Part shown: positions 32,819-43,009 of the stretch, piece after piece
How the letters are laid out: every line of letters begins with the position of its first letter
Position numbering within the stretch: the stretch's first letter is position 1
Assembly (NCBI GenBank): GCA_963729795.1
Contig: CAVSPC010000040.1
Coordinates: 70,959-134,958 of the forward strand
Length of the DNA: 64,000 nucleotides
Origin: CAWBBA01 sp963729795
GTDB taxonomy: Bacteria > Desulfobacterota > Desulfomonilia > Desulfomonilales > Desulfomonilaceae
Direction: 5' to 3'
The notes under the pieces: model-generated
Database searches by the model: none
Seen by the model: only the letters and a program-made list of their open reading frames with translations
Told to the model about the DNA's origin: nothing
Position numbers and translations under genes: made by a program

Positions 32819-34993
32819 ATGCTTACTGAAGAACATTTCCGAGACCTCGTTGCTGAAATCAAACCAGCCATCCCCTGTGACTTGAATGATTCGCAAGCCT
32901 TGTACACCCATTACAATCTGCCAAGTGATGGTTTCTTTTCTACCAGTGCGGTTTTGGATCATTTGTCCCAAAGAATTAGCCAAGTTTTGCTGGGATCTGT
33001 CAGCGGAAATATGAAAGGGCAAGTAACCTGGGAATTATTCTTCCTAAAGAAACAAATCGTCATGCGCTATTTCCTTGACGGAGTGGATTACCAGCCATAT
33101 TGGGCAGTGCTCAACTTTATTTCGAGTTCCTTGTCTGACCTCTCCGAGGATACCCTCTTGACAGATGATGAGACGGCGTGGAGATCAGCGATCAAATTGG
33201 CAAGGGAAAAGGCTTTGGTCAATCCCTCTGTCTTCGATGATCCTCCCGACAGGATAACCCGGCTACATTCCCGAGAACATGCAGTGGCCGAAGCTGCAAG
33301 GTATTTTCGCAACGGAAAGTGCCAGTTGCATCCGAAGATGGGAAAGATAGTGATGGATGACAATGAGCTGGAGCGGATTACTCAGGAATTGAATTCGAAA
33401 ATAAGGATTTACGGAGCACGACGATTTGCGGAATACTTGTTTGACAAAATGAAACTGACTTTTTGTACGTCGCAAGGACGGTACCACCTTATACGGCGTC
33501 CCACATCTGACCCGTCAACTGCCCAAAGACAGACTCCGTTCGGGTATTTGATCAACCTGAGCGTCAAACACCTGGAGCACCGGCGCATAACGATTCCAGA
33601 TCAAACTAAAATCTTCAATGAAATTCTTGAGACGGCAACCATGTTGGCAGGACTCTTCGACGTTCAGCCCTACCATGTTGCGGAGAACATTCATATTCCG
33701 CCGCATCGATTTATACACGCTGTGAGCGAACATGCATTATTTGATCGCATATTTGCTTTCCCTCAATGGAGACCATCCGACCTGACAGGGATTCTGCGTG
33801 GATTGTTTGATTGGGTTGCGGCAGATCCAAGAAGTGCTGACCTCGCTTGGACAATAGAGGATGCGGCAACTTTGGTGGAAAGCGTCGTCCGACTTTGCAA
33901 GGGCAATAGGGAGCCACACTTTTTTCATGTTTCTCTCTTGCGTAGAGGTCTTGGGAACATGCCCGAACAAACCCTTCAGGCTTTGCTGACTGTCTTCTCA
34001 CATGACGCGGCCGAAGTAAATGACGGATTCTTAAGCCCTGACTGTGTCCCTCCACGACATCAAGATTTCATGTTCAAACCCCTGGTCAAACTCGATGCCG
34101 GAGAATATTGCTTAATGAGTTCTTCAGGGTGTGCACCGGCATTTTATGAAGCAATCGCAATGGCTTTGCGTCCCCTTTTCGACGAAGGTACTGACAAGAA
34201 GATTCGGGAATATACTAACAAGAAGATTGGGATTTCTTTAGAGAAGTATGTTAGGCAACTTCTCACAAAGAAAGGAATTACTCTTGCACACGGAGAATAC
34301 CAGGTTCGGAGTGTTGCGGATGGCCGTTGCGCCAAAGATAAGCAATTGCGGGGCGATTGCGATTTAGCGGTTGAAACTGCAGACACAATCATACTCTTTG
34401 AGATCAAGAAGCAGCCTTTTACGAGGCCATCGCGTGCGGGGGACAGTGGTGAACTCTTACATGACCTAGCCAAGGGTTTCGTTCACGGACACAAGCAACT
34501 GGTCAGGCAGGCCATAATTCTTAAAGAACAAGGGAGCTTGGTTTTGCAAAGCGACCAGGAGACATACGAGCTTCAATCAAACGGAAGAGCTGTCGAGCGA
34601 GTATTGCTGACGCTGGATGATTATGGAGCCTTTCAGGACCGAGTTCTCGCGAATGGTCTGCTGGAGTTTATGGCTTTTGTGGGAATCTCTTCAGAAAACC
34701 AGGGCTTGAAAAAGAAACTGGCAAAGATTAGGACCGAATGTCTTGAATTAAGAGAATGCTTGTTGCGATTGCATGCCCCTCAAACGAATTCTTTCCAACG
34801 TCCGTTCTTCAATTGCAGATTCATTTCGCTGCCTCAGTTGCTTGTTATACTTGATGACGTAAATTCCAATGAATCACTTAAACACTCTCTGTGGCTCACA
34901 CGGTCGCTTTCTTTTCGCACTGGTGATTTCTATGCCGAGCACTGTTACCATAAGAAAATCAGGGATCAGGTAAGGCAGTCAACTCAGGCATAG
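32819..34993 (+). CDS. Large unknown protein with a C-terminal PD-(D/E)XK nuclease-like motif
   Basis: 724 residues, uninterrupted, starting at ATG 32819. The first 480 residues are helical and match no family I know. Around 475-535 the sequence has LEKYVRQLLTKKGITLAHGE, then GDCDLAVETADTIILFEIKK. This fits the Asp ... Glu-x-Lys core of restriction-like PD-(D/E)XK nucleases, with the preceding helix carrying LEKYV. No methyltransferase, helicase or ATPase partner is adjacent. As a solitary gene in an island it could be a DNA-targeting defence protein. That is inference only. Confidence 0.6.
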   Translation: MLTEEHFRDLVAEIKPAIPCDLNDSQALYTHYNLPSDGFFSTSAVLDHLSQRISQVLLGSVSGNMKGQVTWELFFLKKQIVMRYFLDGVDYQPYWAVLNFISSSLSDLSEDTLLTDDETAWRSAIKLAREKALVNPSVFDDPPDRITRLHSREHAVAEAARYFRNGKCQLHPKMGKIVMDDNELERITQELNSKIRIYGARRFAEYLFDKMKLTFCTSQGRYHLIRRPTSDPSTAQRQTPFGYLINLSVKHLEHRRITIPDQTKIFNEILETATMLAGLFDVQPYHVAENIHIPPHRFIHAVSEHALFDRIFAFPQWRPSDLTGILRGLFDWVAADPRSADLAWTIEDAATLVESVVRLCKGNREPHFFHVSLLRRGLGNMPEQTLQALLTVFSHDAAEVNDGFLSPDCVPPRHQDFMFKPLVKLDAGEYCLMSSSGCAPAFYEAIAMALRPLFDEGTDKKIREYTNKKIGISLEKYVRQLLTKKGITLAHGEYQVRSVADGRCAKDKQLRGDCDLAVETADTIILFEIKKQPFTRPSRAGDSGELLHDLAKGFVHGHKQLVRQAIILKEQGSLVLQSDQETYELQSNGRAVERVLLTLDDYGAFQDRVLANGLLEFMAFVGISSENQGLKKKLAKIRTECLELRECLLRLHAPQTNSFQRPFFNCRFISLPQLLVILDDVNSNESLKHSLWLTRSLSFRTGDFYAEHCYHKKIRDQVRQSTQA

Positions 34994-35194
34994 ACTTGTA
35001 AGATCCACATCTGGTAGGATGTTCGCACCACGTAATCATTCATGAAAAAACTTCGGTATCCACAATTGGCATTGTAATTTCAGGAACAGTAGACGGATCA
35101 TAGGAATTTTTTCCTCAATCGTTGCCGATATGCACTGCCGGTGTGGTTTTGTTGTCTGGTATTGGTGCATGTCTGTGAATCATCGCCCGAGCGC

Positions 35195-35292
35195 TTCTTC
35201 TTCTATTATCCCCTTCATCTCTATATATTTGAGGGTTTAGAGGGACAATCCTTGAGGGATAGACCTGATCAAAAAAAGAGGAAGTATAACCT
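35195..35292. repeat. Direct repeat, copy 1 (partner at 35752-35852)
   Basis: TATTTGAGGGT, GGGACAATCCTTGAGGGATA and CTGATCAAAAAAAGAGGAAGT here match TATTTGAGGGT, GGGAAAATTTTTGAGGGATA and CTGATCAAAGAAGAAGAGGA in the second copy, same orientation, about 557 bp apart. Function unknown. Confidence 0.55.
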
Positions 35293-35751
35293 AAGACGGC
35301 CAATTTGTTTGATTGAGAATGTCCCGCCGATCGTGGCTGACAAGGAGAATTCACAACCTCACCGTAGCTGAACCCACAAATCAGCGATTTTGCCTTGAAC
35401 CGTGGGCTTCATCTATTTCTACTCCGCCGGTACCCATCTTGTTCACCGACTCGCCCCGAATGCCCTTCCTACCTCACCTCCACTGAACTGAGCAGAATAA
35501 AATCCCGCTTCCGCAAACGCTAAGGATGGGACTTGCTGGTGTAACCATCTTATTTTACTGACCCGCCACCATGGCGACCGTAAGATGGAAAAGCGCATTT
35601 CTCTGCATCCTGCCAATAGAAACACACGGGAACGGGTGCGCCGAATTATATCCGAGCCGGACACGTTTCGAAGTTTATTTTCCTGGCTGCTATGCCACGA
35701 TGTCTGACTTACCCGGCCGAGAAATCTTCTCAAACTAACGCCTTCATGTGC

Positions 35752-35852
35752 TCCCGCGTGCATCTTTTCATCTTCTTTGTATTTGAGGGTCCAGTGGGAA
35801 AATTTTTGAGGGATATCCTTTATTCCTCTGATCAAAGAAGAAGAGGAAGTGT
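35752..35852. repeat. Direct repeat, copy 2 (partner at 35195-35292)
   Basis: See copy 1. The shared blocks are in the same order and nearly the same spacing, with a few small insertions in this copy. Confidence 0.55.
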
Positions 35853-36149
35853 CTTGCTGGCGTCCTTACGCCTTGAAAATCCAGCAACCTCTAACTGATG
35901 ACCGCATATACTCTTGGTAAATCAAACCCGACAGGACCTTGCTTTAAGGATGAGATCACCGCCGTGTAAGTCCTTGATTTCGTAGATGGCCGTTGACAGC
36001 ATCAAGAAATACGAAAACGTCATTTCTGAAGGCTAGGATTGAAAGAACGGTTTTCATGTGCGCTCCGAAATGGCCTGGTTACCGGCTCGGACGCCGGAAA
36101 AAGAAAGCCGCAAATATAATAGATGCGGCGAGATGGCCCGGGCAGGCAA

Positions 36150-36344
36150 TCACAAGGAACGTAAGTAATGTAGGAAATTCCTACAGGTGAGCCAGTCAAG
36201 CTGTTCCAGCTTGGTGACTCCTTTTGCGTTGAGTATTCGTTGCAAATGCTCAAGTGGAAATCCTTTGATAAGCATGAGGACTTCGATCTCAGCGAGTTCT
36301 ATGCCTGAGATTCTTTCCTCAGATATTCGATGTTGATCCGACAT
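36150..36344 (-). CDS. Small hypothetical protein
   Basis: 64 residues from ATG 36344, preceded by GAGGGGG. MSDQHRISEERISGIELAEI, then EVLMLIKGFPLEHLQRILNA looks like a small helical protein. It follows the 36356 gene by 11 bp and is probably co-transcribed with it. Confidence 0.5.
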   Translation of the reverse strand: MSDQHRISEERISGIELAEIEVLMLIKGFPLEHLQRILNAKGVTKLEQLDWLTCRNFLHYLRSL

Positions 36345-36355
36345 ACGCTGCCCCC

Positions 36356-36916
36356 TCAATTTTCTAATGGTTTAGAAGCATCAGATTCAAACGAAAGCCG
36401 GGGCCGCCCAAAGAAGTTCCACAGCACGTAATCCAGCATCTGGGAAACTGACAGGCGCAGCTCACGGCGCTTCCCGTGAAAGAGCCGGACAAGCTCACAA
36501 TCACAGGTGCCTGCAAGTTTCTCCCACTGGCGGTCTGTCACTCTTTCAGGTTGTGGCGGGATCTCATGTTGGAGTCCCAACGGAGTACGTTCGAGGCTTC
36601 CCAACACTTCCCTGACCCCTGATTCGAGTAGTCCATCTTGCAGCAGGAGGGAGATGACGGCGCGGGCCAGGTCGTGAATGTCGATGACAGAGTGTTCAGA
36701 ATGCTTCTCTGCTTCAAAAGGTTTTGAACCTTTTCTATAGTTTGCTGCTTCGTAGTTTTTCATCCTCTTGCGGAGATAGTTGTCCGAGTAGGGATTCCCT
36801 TTCTGGTCCCGATAGCCTTCGGCTGCGACAATGGGGGCTATCTTCTTCCATTGGTTGCCATACTCTGTGACCAGCTCGGTGAGCCGGGTCATCAGGTCTT
36901 TGTCCTGTATAGGCAT
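36356..36916 (-). CDS. Hypothetical protein with N-terminal HTH-like segment
   Basis: 186 residues. The N terminus (TELVTEYGNQWKKIAPIVAA, EGYRDQKGNPYSDNYLRKRM) resembles Myb/SANT-like or resolvase-type helices that recognise DNA, often found in phage recombinase-associated proteins. The C-terminal half is unknown. First gene of a two-gene minus-strand unit. Confidence 0.5.
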   Translation of the reverse strand: MPIQDKDLMTRLTELVTEYGNQWKKIAPIVAAEGYRDQKGNPYSDNYLRKRMKNYEAANYRKGSKPFEAEKHSEHSVIDIHDLARAVISLLLQDGLLESGVREVLGSLERTPLGLQHEIPPQPERVTDRQWEKLAGTCDCELVRLFHGKRRELRLSVSQMLDYVLWNFFGRPRLSFESDASKPLEN

Positions 36917-37082
36917 GAGTGTCGTGTACCTCCTTTATTCGCTTGCGATCAGGCACAGATCTTCACATTTGAACGTTCAAAACCTTCCGAATGACTGGCT
37001 GGTTCTGGTTCCGAACGTTGCGAATCTTTTGAACAGAGTGGAAATATTGGGCAGGGATTCGATGCGGCTTTGTTGACGGGTC

Positions 37083-39141
37083 TTAGGCCAGCGCCGAGGC
37101 ACTTGGAAGATCTTCCCAGAGTATGCCGGAACGCTCTTCCAACAGCTCCAGTGGCCAGTTCTTACGAAGAAAGGGAATCACATTCGTTTGTCTCGGGGCT
37201 TGGTGCGGCTGGTTCAGCGCTCGCCACACGGACTCTGCGCCCTTGATATGCGTTCCTTCCACGAGAGTCTTGGCCAGCAATAACGTCATGTCCTCTCCGG
37301 CGCACATGGATGCAAGACCATCGTCGGTGAGTTTGCCTTCAATGGCCAATGAAGCTGACAGCTTCCTACCCACCAGTTCAATGGCCCGTTCCTGCATGGT
37401 CCCTGCGTAGTGCAGGTAATGAATCCGAACAGGTTTGTCCTGTCCGATGCGCCATGATCTACGGGACGCTTGCCTCAGTGTGAAAACGGAATAGCCGGTC
37501 TGATAGAAGATGATGGTGGGAAAATCGAGCAGATCGAGTCCCGTCTGGACGAGCATAGGGTTAGCGATCACCACCTGCACATCCTCCGACACTTTCTGGC
37601 GCAGCCATTCCTCACGATGCTCCGGCTTCACCGATGATCTCAATATGTCGGCGGAGATCCTCTGACTGCGGAGAATCTCTCCTAACCGCGCCGTCACGTC
37701 CTTTGTGTTGGTGAACGTGCAGTACACAAAACACTTTCGCCCCTGAGAGATCTCTCCATGAATGATATTGAGGAGCCGGTTCTCTTTGGAGTAGACCCGA
37801 TCCGAGGGCAGGGAAGTGGGCTCTGCGATTATGTTCCCATTGGCAGGATCGACAATTGGTTCATTGTGGAAAGGCCTGTCCGGATAGCAGAGCAAGGTAT
37901 TGAGATAGGCGCCGAGGAGGCGTCGAGACCCTCTGGCCAGAAGTTGCTTCATCTGGGAACCTATCCTGTGCTCCAGGTCCTTGTAGGCAGCGGTGAGGTC
38001 TTCTTCCATCGCAACCGGAACAACCTCTTCCCTCAGTTCCGGGAGATCCACGGCTATGTCCTGCAAATGAAGGAATACCGTGGAGCCCATCAGGTGATTC
38101 GAGAAGATGGCCGGGCTCACTCCAGGCTTCTCCCGAGTGACCGTGGTACCTGTTTTACCCTTGGAACAGATGTTGTCGTCGCCGGGATAGTACTTCGTGA
38201 TCTTTTCCAGCACACCGTAGCGGTTGACGAAGTTCATCCGATTGCCGTAAGAGAATCCTTCCTTGACCATCGCTTGGGGATTCATCCGGTACTGGAGATG
38301 GAACATGTGGCTCGCATAGCCACCCAACAGTGTTCCCGTGAGCGCAATGGTCTTCTTGCAGGCACTTGCCAGGATACCGAACGCATTACCTTGAGCCGTA
38401 CTACCCCCTTTCATCTCATGGACTTCGTCGCAGATGAAGAAGTCAAAATACTCGGGCAGATAACGCTTCACGTAGTCAGCAATGGAGAATCTGCGGAATC
38501 GGCTATTGTCTGCTTGCCATAACGCCGCGCCGCATACGCCACAGCGATGCTTCCTGTGCTGCAATGTTGCGGCATCCACTTGCACTCCATCACGATCTAG
38601 AACAGTTGAGCCACAATCCGGGCATACAGGAATCCCGCGGCGGAGATTGAAAGCAGGCCGCCACGCATAGGACAGCTTCGCCCGCTCCTTGCTCACGACG
38701 TAGTACCTGCAGGCCCTTCTGTGGTTCAGCCGGATCTATCGCGAGCACATCGGACAGACTCGTGATGATGCGTGCCTCTGCACCCGGCACGGTTTCTATC
38801 ACTTCCCGCGCCCATTTGCGGGTAAGATGGCCGGGACACATGACCAAAACTCGCGGAGGATGACCGTTCTCCATGATGTAGGGGACGGCAGCTCCTATGA
38901 GTGTCTTGCCCACGCCCATTTCGCCGATGCACATTACTTGATTGTGCGTGCGTAAGGTCTCGACGGCTCCCTGGATTGCATCGGCCTGAGCTTGAAAGGG
39001 CTTTCGCAGAAGTCGATTCATGCGTGTGTGCCATGCCTCCCCAGGTTTGAAAAGGGGCTCGGCTTCGGCTTGTATCTTTTGAGCCAAGGCTCCTCCGAAC
39101 TGATGCAAATATCCGTTTACGTCGTTAATTGATTCCAGCAT
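37083..39141 (-). pseudogene. SNF2/DEAD-type helicase split by a frameshift
   Basis: The N-terminal part starts at 39141: QAQADAIQGAVETLRTHNQV, then Walker A CIGEMGVGKTLIGAA and PPRVLVMCPGHLTRKWAREV. Near 38703 the frame changes: GLQV is followed in another frame by YVVSKERAKLSYAWRPAFNL. The second frame has a four-Cys zinc ribbon (CPDCGS...CGVCGA), the DEVH box (FDFFICDEVHEMKGGS), GTLLGG, and helicase C motifs (QTGLDLLDFPTIIFYQTGYS, RQASRRSWRIGQDKPVRIHY), ending at 37083. Joined, it is about 685 residues. The indel lies in CAGGTACTACGTCGTG. A sequencing error cannot be excluded. Confidence 0.82.
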
Positions 39142-39715
39142 ACGTTCCTCCTATGCTATCGAGACGGATTCGTCCCGTCCGTACTCCTTCCGAGACAATT
39201 TCATCCACGGTTGGCTCACTTACCGAGACTTCAACCACTTTCAGAGTTCCTTCCATCTGCCGAATGAGATCTTGACCGATCAATTGTTCGCAGATCCATG
39301 CGCTCCACTCAGGAACAAGCGGGGAAGCCAAATGAGCCAGGACTTGAGAATAAACAACCCTTGACACATCATCGGATTGAGGAATGATGACCAGCCGCGA
39401 TTCTGAATCCCCATTCCCAAAGAATCGCGTGTCCGCTACCAGTTGGTGAACAGCTCCACCGGGAAGCTTCGTGGACAACACACGAAAATGGGATGCAGGA
39501 TGTCCGGTGACCGGGATCTCCGTATCCCGCTCGCGCAGAATGCTCACTGTCCTGCCACCGATGATCGCAGAGGATATGGCTTTGACCGCCTGCTCGGTAC
39601 CGGCCAGGGAAACAAAAACCAATGAGGCATTCTCAGGATCGTAGGCGTACAGGTCTGTGTAGGCCGATACTTTGATGCCTCTCCAGTACTCGTCATAAAC
39701 CACCTGATGCAACAT
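39125..39715 (-). CDS. Hypothetical protein preceding the helicase
   Basis: 196 residues, mixed alpha/beta (MLHQVVYDEYWRGIKVSAYT; FFGNGDSESRLVIIPQSDDV). Its last codons overlap the helicase start by 17 nt, so the two are translated from one message, and it probably works with the helicase. It lies 11 bp downstream of the methyltransferase gene. No family recognised. Confidence 0.6.
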   Translation of the reverse strand: MLHQVVYDEYWRGIKVSAYTDLYAYDPENASLVFVSLAGTEQAVKAISSAIIGGRTVSILRERDTEIPVTGHPASHFRVLSTKLPGGAVHQLVADTRFFGNGDSESRLVIIPQSDDVSRVVYSQVLAHLASPLVPEWSAWICEQLIGQDLIRQMEGTLKVVEVSVSEPTVDEIVSEGVRTGRIRLDSIGGTYAGIN

Positions 39716-39726
39716 AATGCCCCCTT

Positions 39727-40740
39727 TCAGGTCAGTTCGCGTATTTCACCGTTACGGTCGAGAACCTTGATAGAGACAACGTAACGATCCAGTTCTCGCT
39801 GTTCCAGTACGTCTCCTTTGTATTCCTCGACCCTGGAGACGACCTTCGTCACTTTGCCTTTCACCACATGGCGGTCAGTGCCTTCACCGACAACGCCATC
39901 GAGCTTCCCCGCTGCCAGCAGCAGCCCGAGATGCCCTGAGTGCAAGGGCAGAGGCGGGCGAGGCACCTGCAAATGGTTCCTCGTGGTCATTGTGTGGAGC
40001 TTGCGCCACAATGGAGACTGAGCAATCTGCTTTTCCAATTCTTCGGGGTCGAACACCGTGGAGCGGAACAGCTTCAAGGCAGTCGATAGAGGAACCGGGT
40101 ACCGTGCCGCAGCCTTATCCGGCAATGGTTTCAGTTTACGATTCGGAATGTTCTGAAGCTTCAGAGCCAATTCCTCATCCAAGGAGTTTTCCGCTTTACG
40201 CACCCCGAACACCATCACTTGCTTGAAATCATCGTATTCGGGATCGGGAAAGCGGAAGACCTGGATGTTCTCGAAGCGAGATGCCAACAGCCGGGAAATG
40301 CCTCTATTCAGGCGAGCCTGAGGAATAATGTAGACCAGCACACCGCCGGGAACGAGGTAAGGGACGGTGATTCGGAGAAACGCCTTCTCCTGACGCTCGG
40401 TCTTTGTTTCAGCGTCTTCTTCACGGGTCGCCTCGTCATACGGCGGGTTGAGAAATAGGAGCGAACAGGACTGGTGAGCAACGCGTGTTTCTTCGACGCC
40501 ACACTTCAAAACGTTCTGAATACGACTCTCGGCCTCGCTGGCCCGATACTGATCCAGTTCCACGCCATAGGTGAGAGCCTGCGTTCCGTTCCCCAGTTGT
40601 GCCAGAGCGAGGCCCTCGCCACAGCACGGGTCCAGTGTGGTGAACGGTGCGGAGGGAAAGAGAAGGAAGCTCTTGATCTGTTCTATGACTCTTGAAGGAG
40701 TCGGGTAGTAACCCATCTTCATACGACCTGCTATTCGCAT
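39727..40740 (-). CDS. DNA methyltransferase-like protein (DUF6094 type)
   Basis: 337 residues from ATG 40740, which has GGAGG eight bases upstream. GYYPTPSRVIEQIKSFL, then TTLDPCCGEGLALAQLGNG (SAM-binding motif I, about 43-61) and LLFLNPPYDEATREED (the NPPY catalytic motif, about 103-118) identify an amino-methyltransferase of the N6-adenine class. The C-terminal third is beta-rich and specific to this group. It heads a unit with the unknown 39125 gene and the helicase. The set resembles the methylase-helicase genes of plasmids and large integrative elements; whether it serves anti-restriction or restriction is open. Confidence 0.78.
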   Translation of the reverse strand: MRIAGRMKMGYYPTPSRVIEQIKSFLLFPSAPFTTLDPCCGEGLALAQLGNGTQALTYGVELDQYRASEAESRIQNVLKCGVEETRVAHQSCSLLFLNPPYDEATREEDAETKTERQEKAFLRITVPYLVPGGVLVYIIPQARLNRGISRLLASRFENIQVFRFPDPEYDDFKQVMVFGVRKAENSLDEELALKLQNIPNRKLKPLPDKAAARYPVPLSTALKLFRSTVFDPEELEKQIAQSPLWRKLHTMTTRNHLQVPRPPLPLHSGHLGLLLAAGKLDGVVGEGTDRHVVKGKVTKVVSRVEEYKGDVLEQRELDRYVVSIKVLDRNGEIRELT

Positions 40741-40923
40741 GTATGTCCTCCAAATAAAGAAGCCCGACCGATCCGAAGACCAGCCGGGCCTCTTGAGAAT
40801 CTTTTCCATTACTTTAGCTCGTCTTCTACAGTGCATCGCGAAAAGTTATTATGTTTCAGGATGTTATTAGAGCACATCAAATCTGTGGCACCAGGAATTC
40901 GATCTCAATGTGCTCGAATCAGG

Positions 40924-42580
40924 TCACACGGTCGTGTCGAACGGTACGCTACGGATAGTGGGAGGAAAGGCTACCCCCGCTGCACGGAAGACTGCGTTAC
41001 AGACGCCTTTGGGCTGGGAGCGCAAAAGAAAGCGTTTTCCGCCGTGCTCAAGCTCCACTTCGGTCAAACTGTCCAGATCAAGCTTGATGTCAGCCCACTC
41101 GCACGAGAGCGCTTTCCCCTCAAGACGCTCTTGCAGAGCCCTGCGTAAGACAAGAGCGAGAAACGAGCAGAAACACGTGCCCTCGGATCGTCCGGTCGTA
41201 CTGGTGGTACACCGGCCGAGTGCTGAGCAGGGTCTTGGCGGATCGGAAGATCTGCTCCACCATCCAGAGTTGCTTGTACTTCAGCCCCAGCTGGGCAGCG
41301 GGAAGGCTGGTGTTGGTTCTCAGGACCCACTTGCCGTCGAAACGTGACTCAGCCTTGGCCTTCTCGTGGTCGATGGCGAAGCCGCTTCCGGTGCTTGCAA
41401 GATACTTGCGGAACCCCTTGTTTCCCACCAGAGACTTGTCTCCTTGCTTGAGCTTCTCTTCAAGCGCTGCAATGATAGCCGCTCGGTCGAGGGCGTCCTT
41501 CTTGGCCTGATCCTCATTGACGCAGACCACATAACGCCTCCCGTCCACTAGCACCTCCTTGACCTTCAACGGAGAGCGAGACGCGTCGACCACCTGATAG
41601 CGTCCTGCCCGGGAGAGCACTTCCTGTTTCACTTCCTTCACCAGACGCATCCTGGCTCCCAGGATGTACGGCCACTGCCTCTTCTCCAGCTCTGCGATGG
41701 TATCAGCGCTGATCATGCCGCGGTCAGCCACGATACACACTTGGCCCAGGGAAAACCTGGACCGGAATCGATCCACCACGGGCACGAGGCTGGTCACGTC
41801 CGCAGTGTTTCCCGGCCACATTTCGCAACAAATCGGACGGCCTCGGTTGTCGATCACCGCACCCACCACCATCTGCTTGAGATCCGGACGATGATCCTTG
41901 TTATGGCCCCGCTCACCCAGCGTCTCGCCGCCTTCTCCCTCGAAGTAGATGGAGGTGGTGTCGAAGGACACGAGGTCAAGCGATGAAAACAGATCCCGTG
42001 ACCGGGAGAACAGCGCCTCTTCAATCAGGTCTTTTATGCACCGAGGCACGAGTGTCCTGCCCGCTTGTTGTGCATCGGGTAGCTCTTCACCCAACCAGGC
42101 CATGGCACGATAGAGGTGATGGAGATCCAACTCGTCGGCCTCGGCGATCCCGTAGTCTTGCACCCACTTGCTGCAGAAGCGGTCCGACCCCGGTGCAAAC
42201 AGACGGTTGAGCACCGTAACGAACACTGCCCGCTCGACGGGGAACTTGAACTTGCGGCCGGCAAGCAGATGTTCAATGATTTCTGTAAACCCCGTTTCTC
42301 TCCACAACCTCTCGAAGATCATCCCAGGGCCTATGCGACGCACTCCGATCACCGGAGCATCACCGCGACGATGCGCATCGATCACCATCATGGACTCGGA
42401 GAACTTGGCACCAGAGGATATAAGCCGATCCAGTTGGCCTGAAGCCTCCAGTTCATCGAGTCTTCCTAAGGTACAAATGACGCGCTGCTTGGAGCGACCG
42501 TCTTCCCACCGGTTTTCCACAATCTGGAAGTAGGTTCTCTCCCCGGCCTTCTTCACTCGAAAGAACATGGCGCCCTCCAT
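40924..42580 (-). pseudogene. IS1634-family transposase with a 3' frameshift
   Basis: Starting near 42580 (MEGAMFFRVKKAGERTYFQI), the protein runs through the family core: VSFDTTSIYFEGEGGETLGE with RGHNKDHRPDLKQMVVGAVI, then CIVADRGMISADTIAELEKR and KWVLRTNTSLPAAQLGLKYK ending in VEQIFRSAK. At about 41150 the frame changes. The rest (FCSFLALVLRRALQERLEGK, ADIKLDLDSLTEVELEHGG) continues in another frame to a stop at 40924. One extra T in GTGTTTCTGC explains it. The catalytic residues lie upstream of the break, but the C-terminal helical domain is lost. I could not fix the element's ends. Confidence 0.82.
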
Positions 42581-42741
42581 AAAGACACCATGAATCATAG
42601 TGAATACTGCTTTTGTGTCAAGCCTTATTTGCCGATGACGTGGCACCATGTTTTCCACTTTGGGAAAAACCACGTTCCGCTATTTCAAGTACTTAAACCG
42701 TTGAGACCCCCGAAAAACGCCAAGAACTGTAGAAGATGGGT

Positions 42742-42999
42742 TTAGTCCAGTTGCAGCTTGATGGCATCTCCTTCGGCCCTGATGGCTATTTCATTGTCAT
42801 CGAACTGAACCTCGCCGCTGTCGAATGTCAGGCACAACGGGCTCTGTTTCTGCAACTTCACGTTCTTTCCACTGATGGAAAAGGTCAGGCCATCCCGAGA
42901 AACGGATACACTGCCTCGTTCCATTTCCACGGCGATTTTTCGGTTCACAGGCGGCTCCTCTTGCAGTTCCGCCTTTGCCGGTTTGTTCTTGGTAGCCAT
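42742..42999 (-). CDS. Hypothetical small protein
   Basis: 85 residues from ATG 42999: a Lys/Pro/Glu-rich N terminus (MATKNKPAKAELQEEPPVNR), then a beta-rich region (VSVSRDGLTFSISGKNVKLQ; VQFDDNEIAIRAEGDAIKLQ). It ends 11 bp from the upstream nuclease gene and belongs to the same minus-strand operon. Function unknown. Confidence 0.55.
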   Translation of the reverse strand: MATKNKPAKAELQEEPPVNRKIAVEMERGSVSVSRDGLTFSISGKNVKLQKQSPLCLTFDSGEVQFDDNEIAIRAEGDAIKLQLD

Positions 43000-43009
43000 G
43001 ATTGCTCCC

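Larger units (their letters stand above)
34994..36149. other. Gene-free interval with a repeated segment
   Basis: About 1.15 kb without a supportable gene. Two related segments lie at 35195-35292 and 35752-35852 (separate entry). The remainder shows no recognisable coding or RNA signal. It may be degraded DNA. Confidence 0.4.

Noticed and set aside
35195..35852. Diversity-generating retroelement template/variable repeat pair
   Set aside because: No reverse transcriptase is present and differences are not limited to adenine positions.
37758..38522. 254-codon plus-strand frame within the helicase
   Set aside because: Shadow of the SNF2 helicase C-terminal half, which has clear motifs on the minus strand.
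40880..42690. GTGGCACCA at both sides of the IS1634 transposase as terminal repeats
   Set aside because: The two copies are in direct, not inverted, orientation and the flanks show no target duplication, so the element ends remain undetermined.
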